From: an uncultured Methanolobus sp.
GTDB taxonomy: Archaea; Halobacteriota; Methanosarcinia; Methanosarcinales; Methanosarcinaceae
NCBI RefSeq assembly: GCF_963667555.1
Contig: NZ_OY763421.1
Span: forward strand, 1,133,562-1,197,561
Direction: 5' to 3'
Length of the DNA stretch: 64,000 nt
Numbering within the stretch: position 1 is the first letter of the stretch; each line of letters begins with the position of its first letter. Both the position numbers and the translations under genes were made by a program. The notes below the pieces were generated by a model that worked only from the letters and a program-made list of their open reading frames with translations, did not search any database and was not told the origin of the DNA. Positions 44,540 to 54,395 of this stretch are shown here, one piece after another.

Positions 44540-44576
44540 AAGTAAAAATTGAAAAGCACCCGTGAAAGCGGATGCT
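44540..44576 (-). terminator. Hairpin between cobN-like gene and DUF2162
   Basis: Read on the minus strand, AGCATCCG, six bases and CGGGTGCT (one G-U pair) precede TTTTCAATTTTTAC, about 12 bp after the chelatase stop. It could lower expression of the channel genes relative to cobN. Confidence 0.5.
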
Positions 44577-44587
44577 CTTATGAATTC

Positions 44588-47500
44588 TCATTTGTTTCTC
44601 CTGAAACCTGCATAGATCACTCCGAAGGTCAGAACAACAAGCAGAGTTCCTATCAAGGAAGCTCCTGAGAAAGACATTCCAGAGGAGCTTGCATCACTGG
44701 ATACGGATTCATGCTGCATCACTACACCTTCAACATAGTTATCATTAGTTGAGTGCAGTGCATCCGGTTGTGATGCATCAAGTCCGTAACCTCCGTCTGA
44801 TGTTGCAGTCTGGTTGCCGGAATTATCACCTGTTTTGCTTGCTTCTATTACCTGGACACTGCCTCCCCCAGTTCCACCTGAAGAGCTGCTAGTCTGGCTT
44901 GCTTCGGAGACCATTCCAGGGACAGTAACCATTCCCTGTACGTAATCATCAAGCAGTGCGTTTCCACAACAAAGAGCACAGCAGCAAGGTCCATATTCTT
45001 CCAATGATTGCTGATATTCATTGACCAGGTTCTGTATTACTTCATCAGAAGCATCCCAGTAATCAGTCCTTGTAGCGTCCAGCATCTGAGCAATCATTGT
45101 CTGACGAGCCCACGGATTTTCGGAATTGAACCATTCCTCCATGCCAAGGTCATATGAATCCGTGACATAGATATCATACATCTGTTGCCACATTTCATCG
45201 GTAACGGCTCCCGTGGTAACCTCAAGTCCCCACAGGTCGCTCAGCACACTTTCCATTTCTGCCGCCCCGGCGTATCCATGTGCCATCATACCCTCTATCC
45301 ACTTCGTATTGTAGTATGTGGAGCGCATTTCCTTAATGAGATATGATTCCAGAGTCGTGGTTTCCATATTATCCATATCCCTCAGGTCTGCAATGTACAT
45401 ATCAGGTCTTTCCCCATCAATGCTTTTAATTGCCAGGCTCATTCCTCCCAGGAACTCATTAACATGGTCAAAAACGACTCCACTGCTTCCACGACCGTCA
45501 TTTCCACTCCTGCTGAATACGATAGCTTCCGTACCACTGAGTACCTGCGAGAACAGATCAGTATTCATTTCTCCCCATGCATCCTCGCTATATACGTTGG
45601 ACATAGTGCTCAGGTAAAGGTCGGCCAGCATGCTCTCGTCACCGTTCCATGTGTCACTTCTGGAGATCACGGAGTTCATTGAGCCGACACTGAACATTCC
45701 TTCGGGAGGTCCGAAAATACGGCTCTGGGAAAGACTGCTTGCTTCTTCTTCCGTATAATTGCCTGTGGCCATCAGGAGTTCGTATAGAGCATCTGAGTCT
45801 TCCTTCACATAGTTAGCCCATCCACAATCAGATTCGTTCAGCTCGGAAACTTTCTCTACGGCTCTGTCCATCATCTCAACCTGAAGAGCCCAGGTATCCC
45901 TGTAAACTCCCGTTATGGTGACCACAACATCAATTCTTGGATGTGTCAGCTCCTCACAGGGAATTACCTCTACGTCTGAAAGGATACCATTTTCCCACAC
46001 AGGACGTGTTCCCATCAGGTACAGGATCTCGGATTCCATGATACCTTTATGGCGCATGGTTTCAGCCGACCAGAGGACAAAGCCCACTTTCTTGGGGTAT
46101 GATCCGTTATTGTTAGCTTTCCATTCTTCCAGGAAATCATCTGCAAGTTCTACACCCAGCTTCCAGGTCTCTTCGCTTGGAATAAGATATGGATTGAAAG
46201 AGTAGAAATTCTTGCCTGTTGGAAGAACAGAAGGACTGCGTATAGGATCATCTCCAAGTCCGGGAACTATATACTGTCCTTCTAGAGCATTCAGGACACT
46301 TTCGATCTCATCTCCGCATGCATAAAGGTTTTCTGCATAGATGCCCGCAGTTTCAAGATCATTGAATACTTTCTGTCCGCCATCTGAGAGCCGGAAGCTT
46401 TGCTTGGCCAGAATGACAAGTGCAGGTGAATTAACGCGGTTCCCATATAATGTATAATATGATTGTCCGGAGATTGAGGCATCATCTGTAAGACTCTGCA
46501 GTTCATTTAGCTCGGCTTCGGTTCCACTTGAATAAACCTTAAGATCGTAGTTGTTTATTTGATCATTTTCGCCAAGGGTGTGTTCAGTGGTCTCCTGATC
46601 TACAAAATAGAACTTTGAGCCCATTTCAGGTACATCCCAGTAGTAATATGCATTAAGCGTGTAGGTTCCTGCAGGGAGGTTGATGAATGAGAAGTTTCCG
46701 TTGGCATCACATTTATCAACTGCTATTATTGATTCCTCCTGACGAAGCAAGACTGTCATTCCTTCTTTAGTTGACCTTGCTCCGGAATTCATGCCGGATA
46801 TGTAAAACACCTGGCCTGACAGGCTGGCATTTCCGGGAAGATTTGCTTTTATGTCATTGTATTGCTGCATGGTCGTATAATTCATTTCAAGATCACATAC
46901 AGTATTTCCGGAGTCGTTTATCGTCAGCAGATCGTTGCCTGACATGAATTCCTCTCCTGAAAGTTCTGTTAATGCATAGACTGAATATGTGACTCCACTT
47001 CCTCCTTCCAGATTGGTGAATGAGAAATCTCCTTTACTATCTGTGGTGGTAACACCTACAACTTCGTTATAATAGTCCGGTGTTTCGTTCAAATGCATTT
47101 CAAGTACCTTTTCTGGTTCTGTGCCGTTCAGTAGCAGATCTGCAAGCATTCTATGAAGCAGGTTATCTTCATTGGCAGCTTCCAGAAGCTCGTCATCACC
47201 ACTGAACACAGCTGCGATATTCTCCTTGAAGCTGCTACCAAGCATGGTCTGTACCATGGCTATCAGCTCTTCTCCTTCCAAAGGTTCGCCCAGAATATGA
47301 AGGCCATATGGCATGTTTGCCGAAGCCAGTTCATGCAGATAGTCGTGTACTTTACCATTGATCACGAAGGCTTCAAACTCTTCTTCTGTCATTGCTGTCA
47401 GTTCTTCCACTGACACATTCACATCCGGATCACTTTCAAGCCCAAGGGAATCATACAGTTCTATTGTTGAATTCCTGTAGTCATATTTGATAGAATCATT

Positions 47501-50161
47501 ATCCTGGTCCGCTTCTGAATACAGGTGTATCTTGTCGTGCAGGGCAAGAAGGTCTCCGTAAAGGCCGGCATCAACTATTGCCGGAGTGGCATGGTCTACT
47601 ATCACAGCATTCCCTCGCCTTTTTGCAACAGAACCTTCGGAGATTCCGCCTACGTTGTAGATGTAGACAACCGGCATATCCCCGATCACAATGGCAGGCC
47701 AGTCTTCGGTTACCGAAAGACCCACTCCTTTACCTTTGAGCCATTCCTGTGTGCCGTGCTGGCCGAAATGAATCACTACATCTGCTCCGTATTGCTTCTG
47801 CAACCACATGTAGAAAGCAATGTAATGGTGGTCTGGAGGTGTGGTCTGGTCATGATACAGGATGGAGGAATTATTGGTACCTCCTCGGGTGGGCTGGGGA
47901 GTAAGTATTACATTACCCAGAGTGATCTTTGGGAATACGAAGTATTTCCCACTCTCATTTTCATAGACCATGAGATCTCCAGGAGCCTCTCCCCATATCT
48001 CTATGACTTCTTTCCGGGCATCCTCCGGCAGCTGACTGAACATTTCCATATATTCTTCCACCGGCATGAGTTCCGTTTCGTTGGTGCTGACTATCTTTTC
48101 CAGCTCGCCGGGTGCCCATGAACCTATATTGCGTCCCTGGTCAAGAACCAGCTGTAGAAGCTCAGTCTGGTTCGGAGTGCTGTTACCCAGGCTGTAACCC
48201 CTTTCTTCCATACCTTCCAGTAAAGCTACTATACTGGGTGCAGAATCCAGGTTAGCAGCCGCCATTGCTCCGTCTCTTCCGGGGGAGTGGTGGTAGTAGA
48301 TCAGAGCAACTTTACGATCCTCGTTCTCGATCCTTTTAAGTTCTATCCAGTTCAGAGTGCGGTTTATCATCCATTCCATCTGTTTCGGGATGGGTTCATC
48401 TACATATACATCATGTGTTTCGTCGTACTTCTTCCCGCTTACAACAATGGATTCTATCTCTCCACCAATTTCCATGATAGGAATCTGGTAATGGAACCTG
48501 TAGTCTCTTCCTGTGCTACTGTTTTCCCATTCCTCAATAGTTTCTTCATACTGAATGGCATTGATCACCGGGACATTGGCTTCCTGTAAGTACCCGGTAT
48601 CATATATTGCAGCAGAGAGCATGGCACCCATACCCATATCTATGAATCCGTCAACTAACCACTCATTATCATATTTGAAAAACTCCGGTGTACTGGTATA
48701 TAGCACCCAGTGCATGTGCGCTGGTATTACATTAATGCCCCTGGATTCCAGTCTCCATATAAGATCGTCAATAGCCCTGTTCCCAATCATCCCGTTTGTG
48801 TTGATCAGGAAGGTTATACCTATGGTGGTATTATTCGCATCGTAAACATGGTGTGTGCCGTCATCTGCAGAATACCATTCCATATATTCTTCGAGTGTTT
48901 CAAAGGACGGACGTCCCATGTCCGGATGGTAGATGCCGTTTGTTGGAACGGCGATAGGAGGTTCCACATATCCTTCTGCATCACATAAATTGGTCAGTAT
49001 GTAGGCTAACAACCTTTCGGCGTTGGTTGAATAGAAATTTGCCCAGTACTCTTCCAGATAAGGGTGTTCTTCCAGGTCGACGGTTCCAAGACCGAAGCCT
49101 CCGATATCAATGATAATAGCGTCCTCTCTTTTTGTCCCGTTCACAATGTCTATGACGTCTTCTTTGGCAGAATCTGCCATGAAAGACATTGCTGTCATTG
49201 AGAAGAGAACTATCACATCGCTGTCTCCAAGGTCAACATCTTCTGGTTTTGTATAGGATACGTTGGAAGTTTCAGCCCGGCTAAAACCGTAAACCGAAAT
49301 ATTTACACCCTGGTCCGTCAGGTTAAGTTGTGCCGCTGCCTCACGGAGCATATAGGTACCTTCATCATCCAGTACGATACAGGAAATATTTACATGTCTG
49401 GTTATTGTCACAAATTCTTCAGGTGGCTCTTCAAGTACCGGGAATACAATCTCAGCTACAGTATCTGAGCCGTAGGTATCTGTTGCCGTCACCTGTATTT
49501 TCCATATATCTCCAGGTAGTGTGTGTGCCGAGGGTACTGTGCCAGTGGTATGATCGCCACGCCCTGCATCTTCATCAGCAACATATCCTGACCCGGTATC
49601 TACAAACCAATTGTAGGTATAGGTTACAATGTCATCGTCCGGGTCTGTCGGCAGAGGGCCGATCACTTTTACCTTTAGTGGAGTTCCTGCTATCAGGCTG
49701 GTATTGCTATTTGAAGAAAGTTCAGGAGCATAAGGAGCGTGATTCACTTTTAATAGGTATATTGCCCCCTTCATTGATGTAGTACCGGTTATTTCATTTG
49801 ATCCAGAGTATGGAGCTTTTTCCCATTGAGATAACATGATAGACAGGTATCCTGCATAACCTGCTTCTGTCATATTCGTCTTATCAATGGTTACTTCATC
49901 AAGTACTATGTTTTGTGAACCTGCCGTAACTGTGACTGTGGCCACCTTTGAGTTCTGCCAAACCGAATATAGTTTATATTCACCATCTGGAAGCCCTGAA
50001 AAACTAAAATGACCGTCAGCATCTGCAAATTTATATTCCAGCAACGCACAGTCATGATCAGGATAATCTGAAAAATCAAATGCAGTAGCTGCTGGCATAG
50101 ATGCGAGTATTATCAATATCAAAAATGTGCTTGTCACTAATATATTCTGTTTTGTATTCAT
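44588..50161 (-). CDS. Extracytoplasmic CobN/BchH-like chelatase (HmuS-like), surface-anchored
   Basis: About 1857 residues from the ATG at 50161 (GGTGG just before). Signal peptide (LILASMPAATA), then a carboxypeptidase-regulatory-like domain (DADGHFSFSGLPDGEYKLYS), a cadherin/PKD-like domain (DPDDDIVTYTYNWF), and the CobN/H-subunit core: VVIHFGQHGTQEWLKGKGVG (the HxGxHGTxEWLxGK motif) and, late, YYNTKWIEGMMAHGYAGAAE. Two more regulatory-like domains (about 46480-47060) are inserted within the core. A Ser-rich linker and a C-terminal helix (LIGTLLVVLTFGVIYAGF) anchor it outside the membrane. CobN is normally cytosolic. The neighbours match hmuSTUV, so removing or inserting metal in an external tetrapyrrole is the favoured inference. 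Confidence 0.85.
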   Translation of the reverse strand: MNTKQNILVTSTFLILIILASMPAATAFDFSDYPDHDCALLEYKFADADGHFSFSGLPDGEYKLYSVWQNSKVATVTVTAGSQNIVLDEVTIDKTNMTEAGYAGYLSIMLSQWEKAPYSGSNEITGTTSMKGAIYLLKVNHAPYAPELSSNSNTSLIAGTPLKVKVIGPLPTDPDDDIVTYTYNWFVDTGSGYVADEDAGRGDHTTGTVPSAHTLPGDIWKIQVTATDTYGSDTVAEIVFPVLEEPPEEFVTITRHVNISCIVLDDEGTYMLREAAAQLNLTDQGVNISVYGFSRAETSNVSYTKPEDVDLGDSDVIVLFSMTAMSFMADSAKEDVIDIVNGTKREDAIIIDIGGFGLGTVDLEEHPYLEEYWANFYSTNAERLLAYILTNLCDAEGYVEPPIAVPTNGIYHPDMGRPSFETLEEYMEWYSADDGTHHVYDANNTTIGITFLINTNGMIGNRAIDDLIWRLESRGINVIPAHMHWVLYTSTPEFFKYDNEWLVDGFIDMGMGAMLSAAIYDTGYLQEANVPVINAIQYEETIEEWENSSTGRDYRFHYQIPIMEIGGEIESIVVSGKKYDETHDVYVDEPIPKQMEWMINRTLNWIELKRIENEDRKVALIYYHHSPGRDGAMAAANLDSAPSIVALLEGMEERGYSLGNSTPNQTELLQLVLDQGRNIGSWAPGELEKIVSTNETELMPVEEYMEMFSQLPEDARKEVIEIWGEAPGDLMVYENESGKYFVFPKITLGNVILTPQPTRGGTNNSSILYHDQTTPPDHHYIAFYMWLQKQYGADVVIHFGQHGTQEWLKGKGVGLSVTEDWPAIVIGDMPVVYIYNVGGISEGSVAKRRGNAVIVDHATPAIVDAGLYGDLLALHDKIHLYSEADQDNDSIKYDYRNSTIELYDSLGLESDPDVNVSVEELTAMTEEEFEAFVINGKVHDYLHELASANMPYGLHILGEPLEGEELIAMVQTMLGSSFKENIAAVFSGDDELLEAANEDNLLHRMLADLLLNGTEPEKVLEMHLNETPDYYNEVVGVTTTDSKGDFSFTNLEGGSGVTYSVYALTELSGEEFMSGNDLLTINDSGNTVCDLEMNYTTMQQYNDIKANLPGNASLSGQVFYISGMNSGARSTKEGMTVLLRQEESIIAVDKCDANGNFSFINLPAGTYTLNAYYYWDVPEMGSKFYFVDQETTEHTLGENDQINNYDLKVYSSGTEAELNELQSLTDDASISGQSYYTLYGNRVNSPALVILAKQSFRLSDGGQKVFNDLETAGIYAENLYACGDEIESVLNALEGQYIVPGLGDDPIRSPSVLPTGKNFYSFNPYLIPSEETWKLGVELADDFLEEWKANNNGSYPKKVGFVLWSAETMRHKGIMESEILYLMGTRPVWENGILSDVEVIPCEELTHPRIDVVVTITGVYRDTWALQVEMMDRAVEKVSELNESDCGWANYVKEDSDALYELLMATGNYTEEEASSLSQSRIFGPPEGMFSVGSMNSVISRSDTWNGDESMLADLYLSTMSNVYSEDAWGEMNTDLFSQVLSGTEAIVFSRSGNDGRGSSGVVFDHVNEFLGGMSLAIKSIDGERPDMYIADLRDMDNMETTTLESYLIKEMRSTYYNTKWIEGMMAHGYAGAAEMESVLSDLWGLEVTTGAVTDEMWQQMYDIYVTDSYDLGMEEWFNSENPWARQTMIAQMLDATRTDYWDASDEVIQNLVNEYQQSLEEYGPCCCALCCGNALLDDYVQGMVTVPGMVSEASQTSSSSGGTGGGSVQVIEASKTGDNSGNQTATSDGGYGLDASQPDALHSTNDNYVEGVVMQHESVSSDASSSGMSFSGASLIGTLLVVLTFGVIYAGFRRNK

Positions 50162-50536
50162 ATTTTCCACCAAATTGCAAAATGTCCCCGAACATTTCCG
50201 GCGATTAAATCTTTGGTGTAGTAATATATATTAGGCATATGAATATTCCTTCCTAACATCGTTAGGAAAATCTAAAAAACCTAAAAAGCCACGTCGAGTT
50301 CAGGAAAAAGTAATATATGGGAAAAAGTACAGTTTTTAGGCAATAATGTTCTGAAACTAAAGAAGAAAAAATCCACTTTTTTCCCTTCATCCTTTGAGAA
50401 GGCAATTTATCATGGATTCCGAACTTTGTTGGGCACAAAAGCTGTAAGGGAACCAATATGAAGAATTTCTACCCAAAACAAAGTACATATGATGCTTTAA
50501 AGAACAATGAAAGGATGGTGTCTCCCCCTAACCCAT
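50162..50536. other. Intergenic region with cobN promoter and operator cluster
   Basis: Upstream of cobN (minus) and downstream of the protease gene. It holds the palindrome at 50250-50268, a minus-strand TATA-like box at 50221-50233, and extra half sites TTAGG (50231-50235) and CCTAA (about 50280-50284). No coding sequence seen. Confidence 0.5.
50250..50268. promoter_or_regulatory. 19-bp palindromic operator candidate upstream of cobN
   Basis: TTCCTAACATCGTTAGGAA is a perfect 8-bp dyad with a 3-bp spacer (core CCTAA-N5-TTAGG at 50252-50266). It resembles in size the 19-bp boxes bound by DtxR/IdeR-type repressors, although its half-site order is opposite to the IdeR consensus as I remember it. 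The same core occurs at 55511 and 55588. Confidence 0.55.
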
Positions 50537-53500
50537 CTACATCGGTGTAACATTGCAGAATGCACTATACAAATCTATGACATTATCAATAGTAATTATG
50601 CTTCCTGCAGGAGCATATTCATTTGTAAAGGCATTATATGCATCAATTACTTCGTTTATTGAGATATACCTGCCATCCGGATTACCTTCAGGATCATGCC
50701 CTTCAGAATCCAGGTTATTCCAGGGGTTCCAATCCGGTAATACCAGAGGAAGGTAATCTATGTTATTGTCATTCAGTGCATGAACCGATTCACAAATACC
50801 GTCCTTATCGTTATCAAAATGTGTTTGACTGAAACCGGAACCTTCTGGTTTTGTCCAGCAGTTACCTCCAAGACAAGGACCACCTGCTATGTTAATTCCT
50901 GCAATTTTAGTGATATTCCATACATTATCATTGCATTCTACATCAACAAGTGTGTTTATACTGTTATTGAATAAATTGTTGTAAATAAGGTTGTCACTGG
51001 AAGAAAACAAACGAATTCCATGAGCTGCGTTTTTTGATACAGAATTGTTGGTCATGCTGTTGTTGTTGCTGGAAAATGACAGAGAAATACCATTCCCATT
51101 ATTATTAGATATTGTGTTATTTTTCAGCGTGCTGTTGATGAGCGAAACCATATAGATACCGTCCCATGCATTGTTTGATACAGCATTGTTAACCAAAGTA
51201 ATATTACTGGAAGAAATAAGGAAAAGACCATTCCATTCATTGCCTGATACGGTATTATCTACCAGTGTGTTGTTGTGGGAAGAAACTAGGTATATGCCAT
51301 TCAAACCGTTGCCTGATACGGTGTTGTTTACCAGTGTACCGTTACCGGAAGAACTCAGGTAGATGCCGTAACTATTACCGGATACGATATTATTTATCAG
51401 CATGCTGTCGTATGAGGAACTTAGATAAATGCCTGCTCTGAGGCTGCCTGTAGCTCCACTCATGCTGAATCCATCTATTGTAACTCTGTCGGCTGTGATA
51501 TCAAATACATGCTTTGTAGCAGAGGCAGCAGTGACAGATGTTAAGGCAGCGCCTCCAGTTGAAATAATATCCAGTTGTCTGTCGATGACCACGTTCTCAT
51601 TATATATGCCAGGATATACAATTATGAGATCTTCCGCAACAGACGCGTTAACTGCGTTCTGGATTGTAGTATAATCTGCTCCACCGCTGGCATCCACTAT
51701 GATAGGTATTGTTGTAGCGGTATATGTTGTGGTATTATCCCATGCAACATTGGTCGTGGCATCCATCACTGCAACATTGACCGAATGTTTTCCTTTCAGA
51801 GCTGTAATAGTGCCAATCCAGATATTATCGCCTTGGAATTCCAGGGAAATATCATTAGCATTTACGGATTGCACCCCCCGGTTATCTGTTGCGTTCACAG
51901 TGACAAATATAAGATCACCTCTGCATGGTGTGCTGTTATTCAGTGTAATGCTATTGATAACAGGATATTTTTGATCTGGAGTAGCCAGGGGCAGAGTATC
52001 TATGTTATCCGGCAAGAGGGCATATGCTGAATCGCATATCCCGTCACAGTCAGCATCTTCTGCTACCTGGCTGAACCCCGTACCATCCGGCCTGTGCCAG
52101 AAATTTCCTCCTAGATAGGGACCACCTGCGATGTTCCTGCCAGCAGTCTTTGTGATGTTCCAGACGCTGCCTGTGCTTGTCCCGCTGGAATAAACATTTA
52201 CCAGGTTGTTGAAATGGTTATTGTAGATAACGTTGTTATCGGAAGACTGCAGATAGATCCCACAACTGTTATCCGACACAATGTTATTGCTCAACAGAGT
52301 TCTACCGGAACCAGACAGGCATATCCCTGCGCTGGAAGGGGTGCTGGCACCACTAATATTGAATCCGCTGATGGTCACTCCATCGGCTTTTATCTCAAAT
52401 ACATAGTCATTTGAGGACGCTGCAATGACATCCGTAACAGCAGCACCACCTATTGATATAATATCCAGTTGTCTGTCAACGTCCACATTCTCGTAGTATG
52501 TGCCGGGGTACACAAAGATCGTGCTGCCCTCGGAGGAATTGTTAATAGCTGCCTGAATGCTGATGTAGTCTGCTTCTTCGCTGGCATCTACTGTGCTTAT
52601 CGAGGCAGATGTGAATGCTTTTATGCACGCATTTGTGTTATCATACAAACTTTTCAGATCACTCCATTCGGTTCCATCTTTGCTGACGTAACTTTGACCG
52701 GAATCTGCAGTTGCTTTGGTGCTGTACAGATATATTGGTGTTTCAATTGCCAGAGGATTTGTGTAACCTGGTGTTGTGAACTTAACCACCACTGAAAAAT
52801 CCCTGTTGGGCACAAGAAGGACTCCAGCATCAAGAGGGACGGTATGATATCCTGCTTCAGGGAATTTACCGCTCTTTACTGCAACAGGACCGGAACTATT
52901 GATGGGGCTTCCATGTACAGGATTCAGGTAAATGTAGACAATATACTGTGTGTCATTACTAGTTGTATAGAAACTCACAGATTTAAGTGCCTCATCAGCT
53001 TCTGCGGTGAACACATTGGCACCCCATGTCGTTGTTCCGTAGCCAAAGCTGCTTGTCCATCCTAATGGGTCATACTGGTATAAGTTGTCGTAATTGTCAG
53101 TTTTCTCTGCAATAAATATTGTCGCTTCATCACCTGCATTTGCATCATAATAGGAGAGATAAAAATATCCATCTTCCCCCCAACCGTCTCCCCAGCTGTT
53201 TTTTATAATATATGCACCTTTTTCCGGGAATTCCGGGGATGTGAAATTATCATCCCATCCGACAATAGCTACTGCATGGTTGCTTCCTGTTTTAGGACAA
53301 TAGTAGGAATGGTCTGTGACGTTATAGTACAGTGAGTTCCAGTAAAAAGAGGTCTGAACTGCTCCGTGGTTCATAATTGCATTTTTGATAGCATCAACAT
53401 TTGTCAGTCTCAGAACTTCCTGAATATGTTTTTGTTCAGATAAACCTGCAGGAGATATTCCATATGTTGTGTTGTAGGGGTCGTCAGACTCGTTTATGGG

Positions 53501-54178
53501 ACCACTCCAGCGTGCAAGGTAGGCTGCTGACATCCAGGCATCGCCACCTTCCCATGCATCAAATCTGTCCTGGTACGGACTTCCCTGCCAGTTATTTAGA
53601 AGATTTTTCATATTGTTCTCTGAGAAATCATATGTCCCGTTTAAGAGCAGGCAGGATTCAAGGGATGCATATGTTGCAAATGCCCAGCAGGAACCTGCAC
53701 TTCCCTGGTTTCTCACTGGTGTGACTTTCCCCAGCTTCCTGAGGTCATAGGCAGATGGATATGTTCCCACAGATGTTTCATATATTGTATGCTCCTTTGT
53801 ACTGTTTCCCGTAATTTTATTTTCTTCCAGATGTGACAGGTTTACAGGAGATGGAAGATAACCATACTCCTGAGCTTCCTGGCTTTTTATTTGCATACTC
53901 ATTTTCGTCTGATATTTAATGAAATCAGGATTCAATGGAGCCAATGTTCCTGCTTTATTTGGCACTTCCGATGTGTGCGTATTTTCGTTATAGGCATCTG
54001 ATAGAATGGAAATATTTCTCTGCAGAGTGGAAACGTTATCCTCGTCTTCGATTGATGAATAATCAATATCTGCGCTATCATTTACAGTAACTGTTGAAGC
54101 CATTGCACAATTGACTGCAACCATTAGGAAGAAAACAGCTACTATTCTAAAAAACATGGATAATGGTCTTGATATCAA
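50537..54178 (-). CDS. Exported papain-type cysteine protease with lectin-like, parallel beta-helix and dockerin-like domains
   Basis: 1213 residues. The TTG at 54178 has GGTGGGG at good spacing; the ATG at 54157 has none. Signal helix, then a C1 protease with catalytic Cys in VRNQGSAGSCWAFATYASLE, His in SNHAVAIVGWDD and Asn in IKNSWGDGWGEDGYFYLSYY. A lectin-like domain (about DEALKSVSFYTTSNDTQYIV) follows, then two NosD/pectate-lyase-type beta-helix blocks with repeats like SGNSYGIYLSSSGNGTLVNN. The C-terminus is a dockerin-like module (DWNPWNNLDSEG, DGRYISINEVIDAYNAF, ending TPM). It probably cleaves surface or environmental proteins while docked on the cell surface. It is next to the surface-protein cluster. 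Confidence 0.88.
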   Translation of the reverse strand: MISRPLSMFFRIVAVFFLMVAVNCAMASTVTVNDSADIDYSSIEDEDNVSTLQRNISILSDAYNENTHTSEVPNKAGTLAPLNPDFIKYQTKMSMQIKSQEAQEYGYLPSPVNLSHLEENKITGNSTKEHTIYETSVGTYPSAYDLRKLGKVTPVRNQGSAGSCWAFATYASLESCLLLNGTYDFSENNMKNLLNNWQGSPYQDRFDAWEGGDAWMSAAYLARWSGPINESDDPYNTTYGISPAGLSEQKHIQEVLRLTNVDAIKNAIMNHGAVQTSFYWNSLYYNVTDHSYYCPKTGSNHAVAIVGWDDNFTSPEFPEKGAYIIKNSWGDGWGEDGYFYLSYYDANAGDEATIFIAEKTDNYDNLYQYDPLGWTSSFGYGTTTWGANVFTAEADEALKSVSFYTTSNDTQYIVYIYLNPVHGSPINSSGPVAVKSGKFPEAGYHTVPLDAGVLLVPNRDFSVVVKFTTPGYTNPLAIETPIYLYSTKATADSGQSYVSKDGTEWSDLKSLYDNTNACIKAFTSASISTVDASEEADYISIQAAINNSSEGSTIFVYPGTYYENVDVDRQLDIISIGGAAVTDVIAASSNDYVFEIKADGVTISGFNISGASTPSSAGICLSGSGRTLLSNNIVSDNSCGIYLQSSDNNVIYNNHFNNLVNVYSSGTSTGSVWNITKTAGRNIAGGPYLGGNFWHRPDGTGFSQVAEDADCDGICDSAYALLPDNIDTLPLATPDQKYPVINSITLNNSTPCRGDLIFVTVNATDNRGVQSVNANDISLEFQGDNIWIGTITALKGKHSVNVAVMDATTNVAWDNTTTYTATTIPIIVDASGGADYTTIQNAVNASVAEDLIIVYPGIYNENVVIDRQLDIISTGGAALTSVTAASATKHVFDITADRVTIDGFSMSGATGSLRAGIYLSSSYDSMLINNIVSGNSYGIYLSSSGNGTLVNNTVSGNGLNGIYLVSSHNNTLVDNTVSGNEWNGLFLISSSNITLVNNAVSNNAWDGIYMVSLINSTLKNNTISNNNGNGISLSFSSNNNSMTNNSVSKNAAHGIRLFSSSDNLIYNNLFNNSINTLVDVECNDNVWNITKIAGINIAGGPCLGGNCWTKPEGSGFSQTHFDNDKDGICESVHALNDNNIDYLPLVLPDWNPWNNLDSEGHDPEGNPDGRYISINEVIDAYNAFTNEYAPAGSIITIDNVIDLYSAFCNVTPM

Positions 54179-54199
54179 GTTTTAGCCCCACCGAATGAA

Positions 54200-54229
54200 A
54201 TCCCTATGCATTCATAATATTATAGGGAT
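54200..54229. promoter_or_regulatory. Inverted repeat upstream of protease gene
   Basis: ATCCCTAT (54200-54207) and ATAGGGAT (54222-54229) are perfect 8-bp arms around a 14-base A/T-rich core with a TATA-like TATAATATT. It lies 22 bp upstream of the protease start and could be an operator over the promoter. Confidence 0.35.
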
Positions 54230-54395
54230 AATCTGAATCTTTTTTAGTGTTCGTTGTGCTCTTGAAATTGTTGTCGTATTCCGGTTCTTGCTAATCGTAT
54301 AATACAATATGTTCAAAAACAAATGAAATTTAAAGGCATAACAATTGTAAGATTTGTAGAAATATAGAATACAGGATGGTTTTACCCATCCCTCT

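Noticed and set aside
47525..48121. Long plus-strand frame opposite the CobN-like gene
   Set aside because: It lies wholly within the chelatase gene in an antisense frame, has no domain-like features and no ribosome-binding site.
50162..50536. Cobalamin riboswitch upstream of cobN
   Set aside because: No B12-box-like core (GCCACTG type) or matching stem arrangement was found in the leader.
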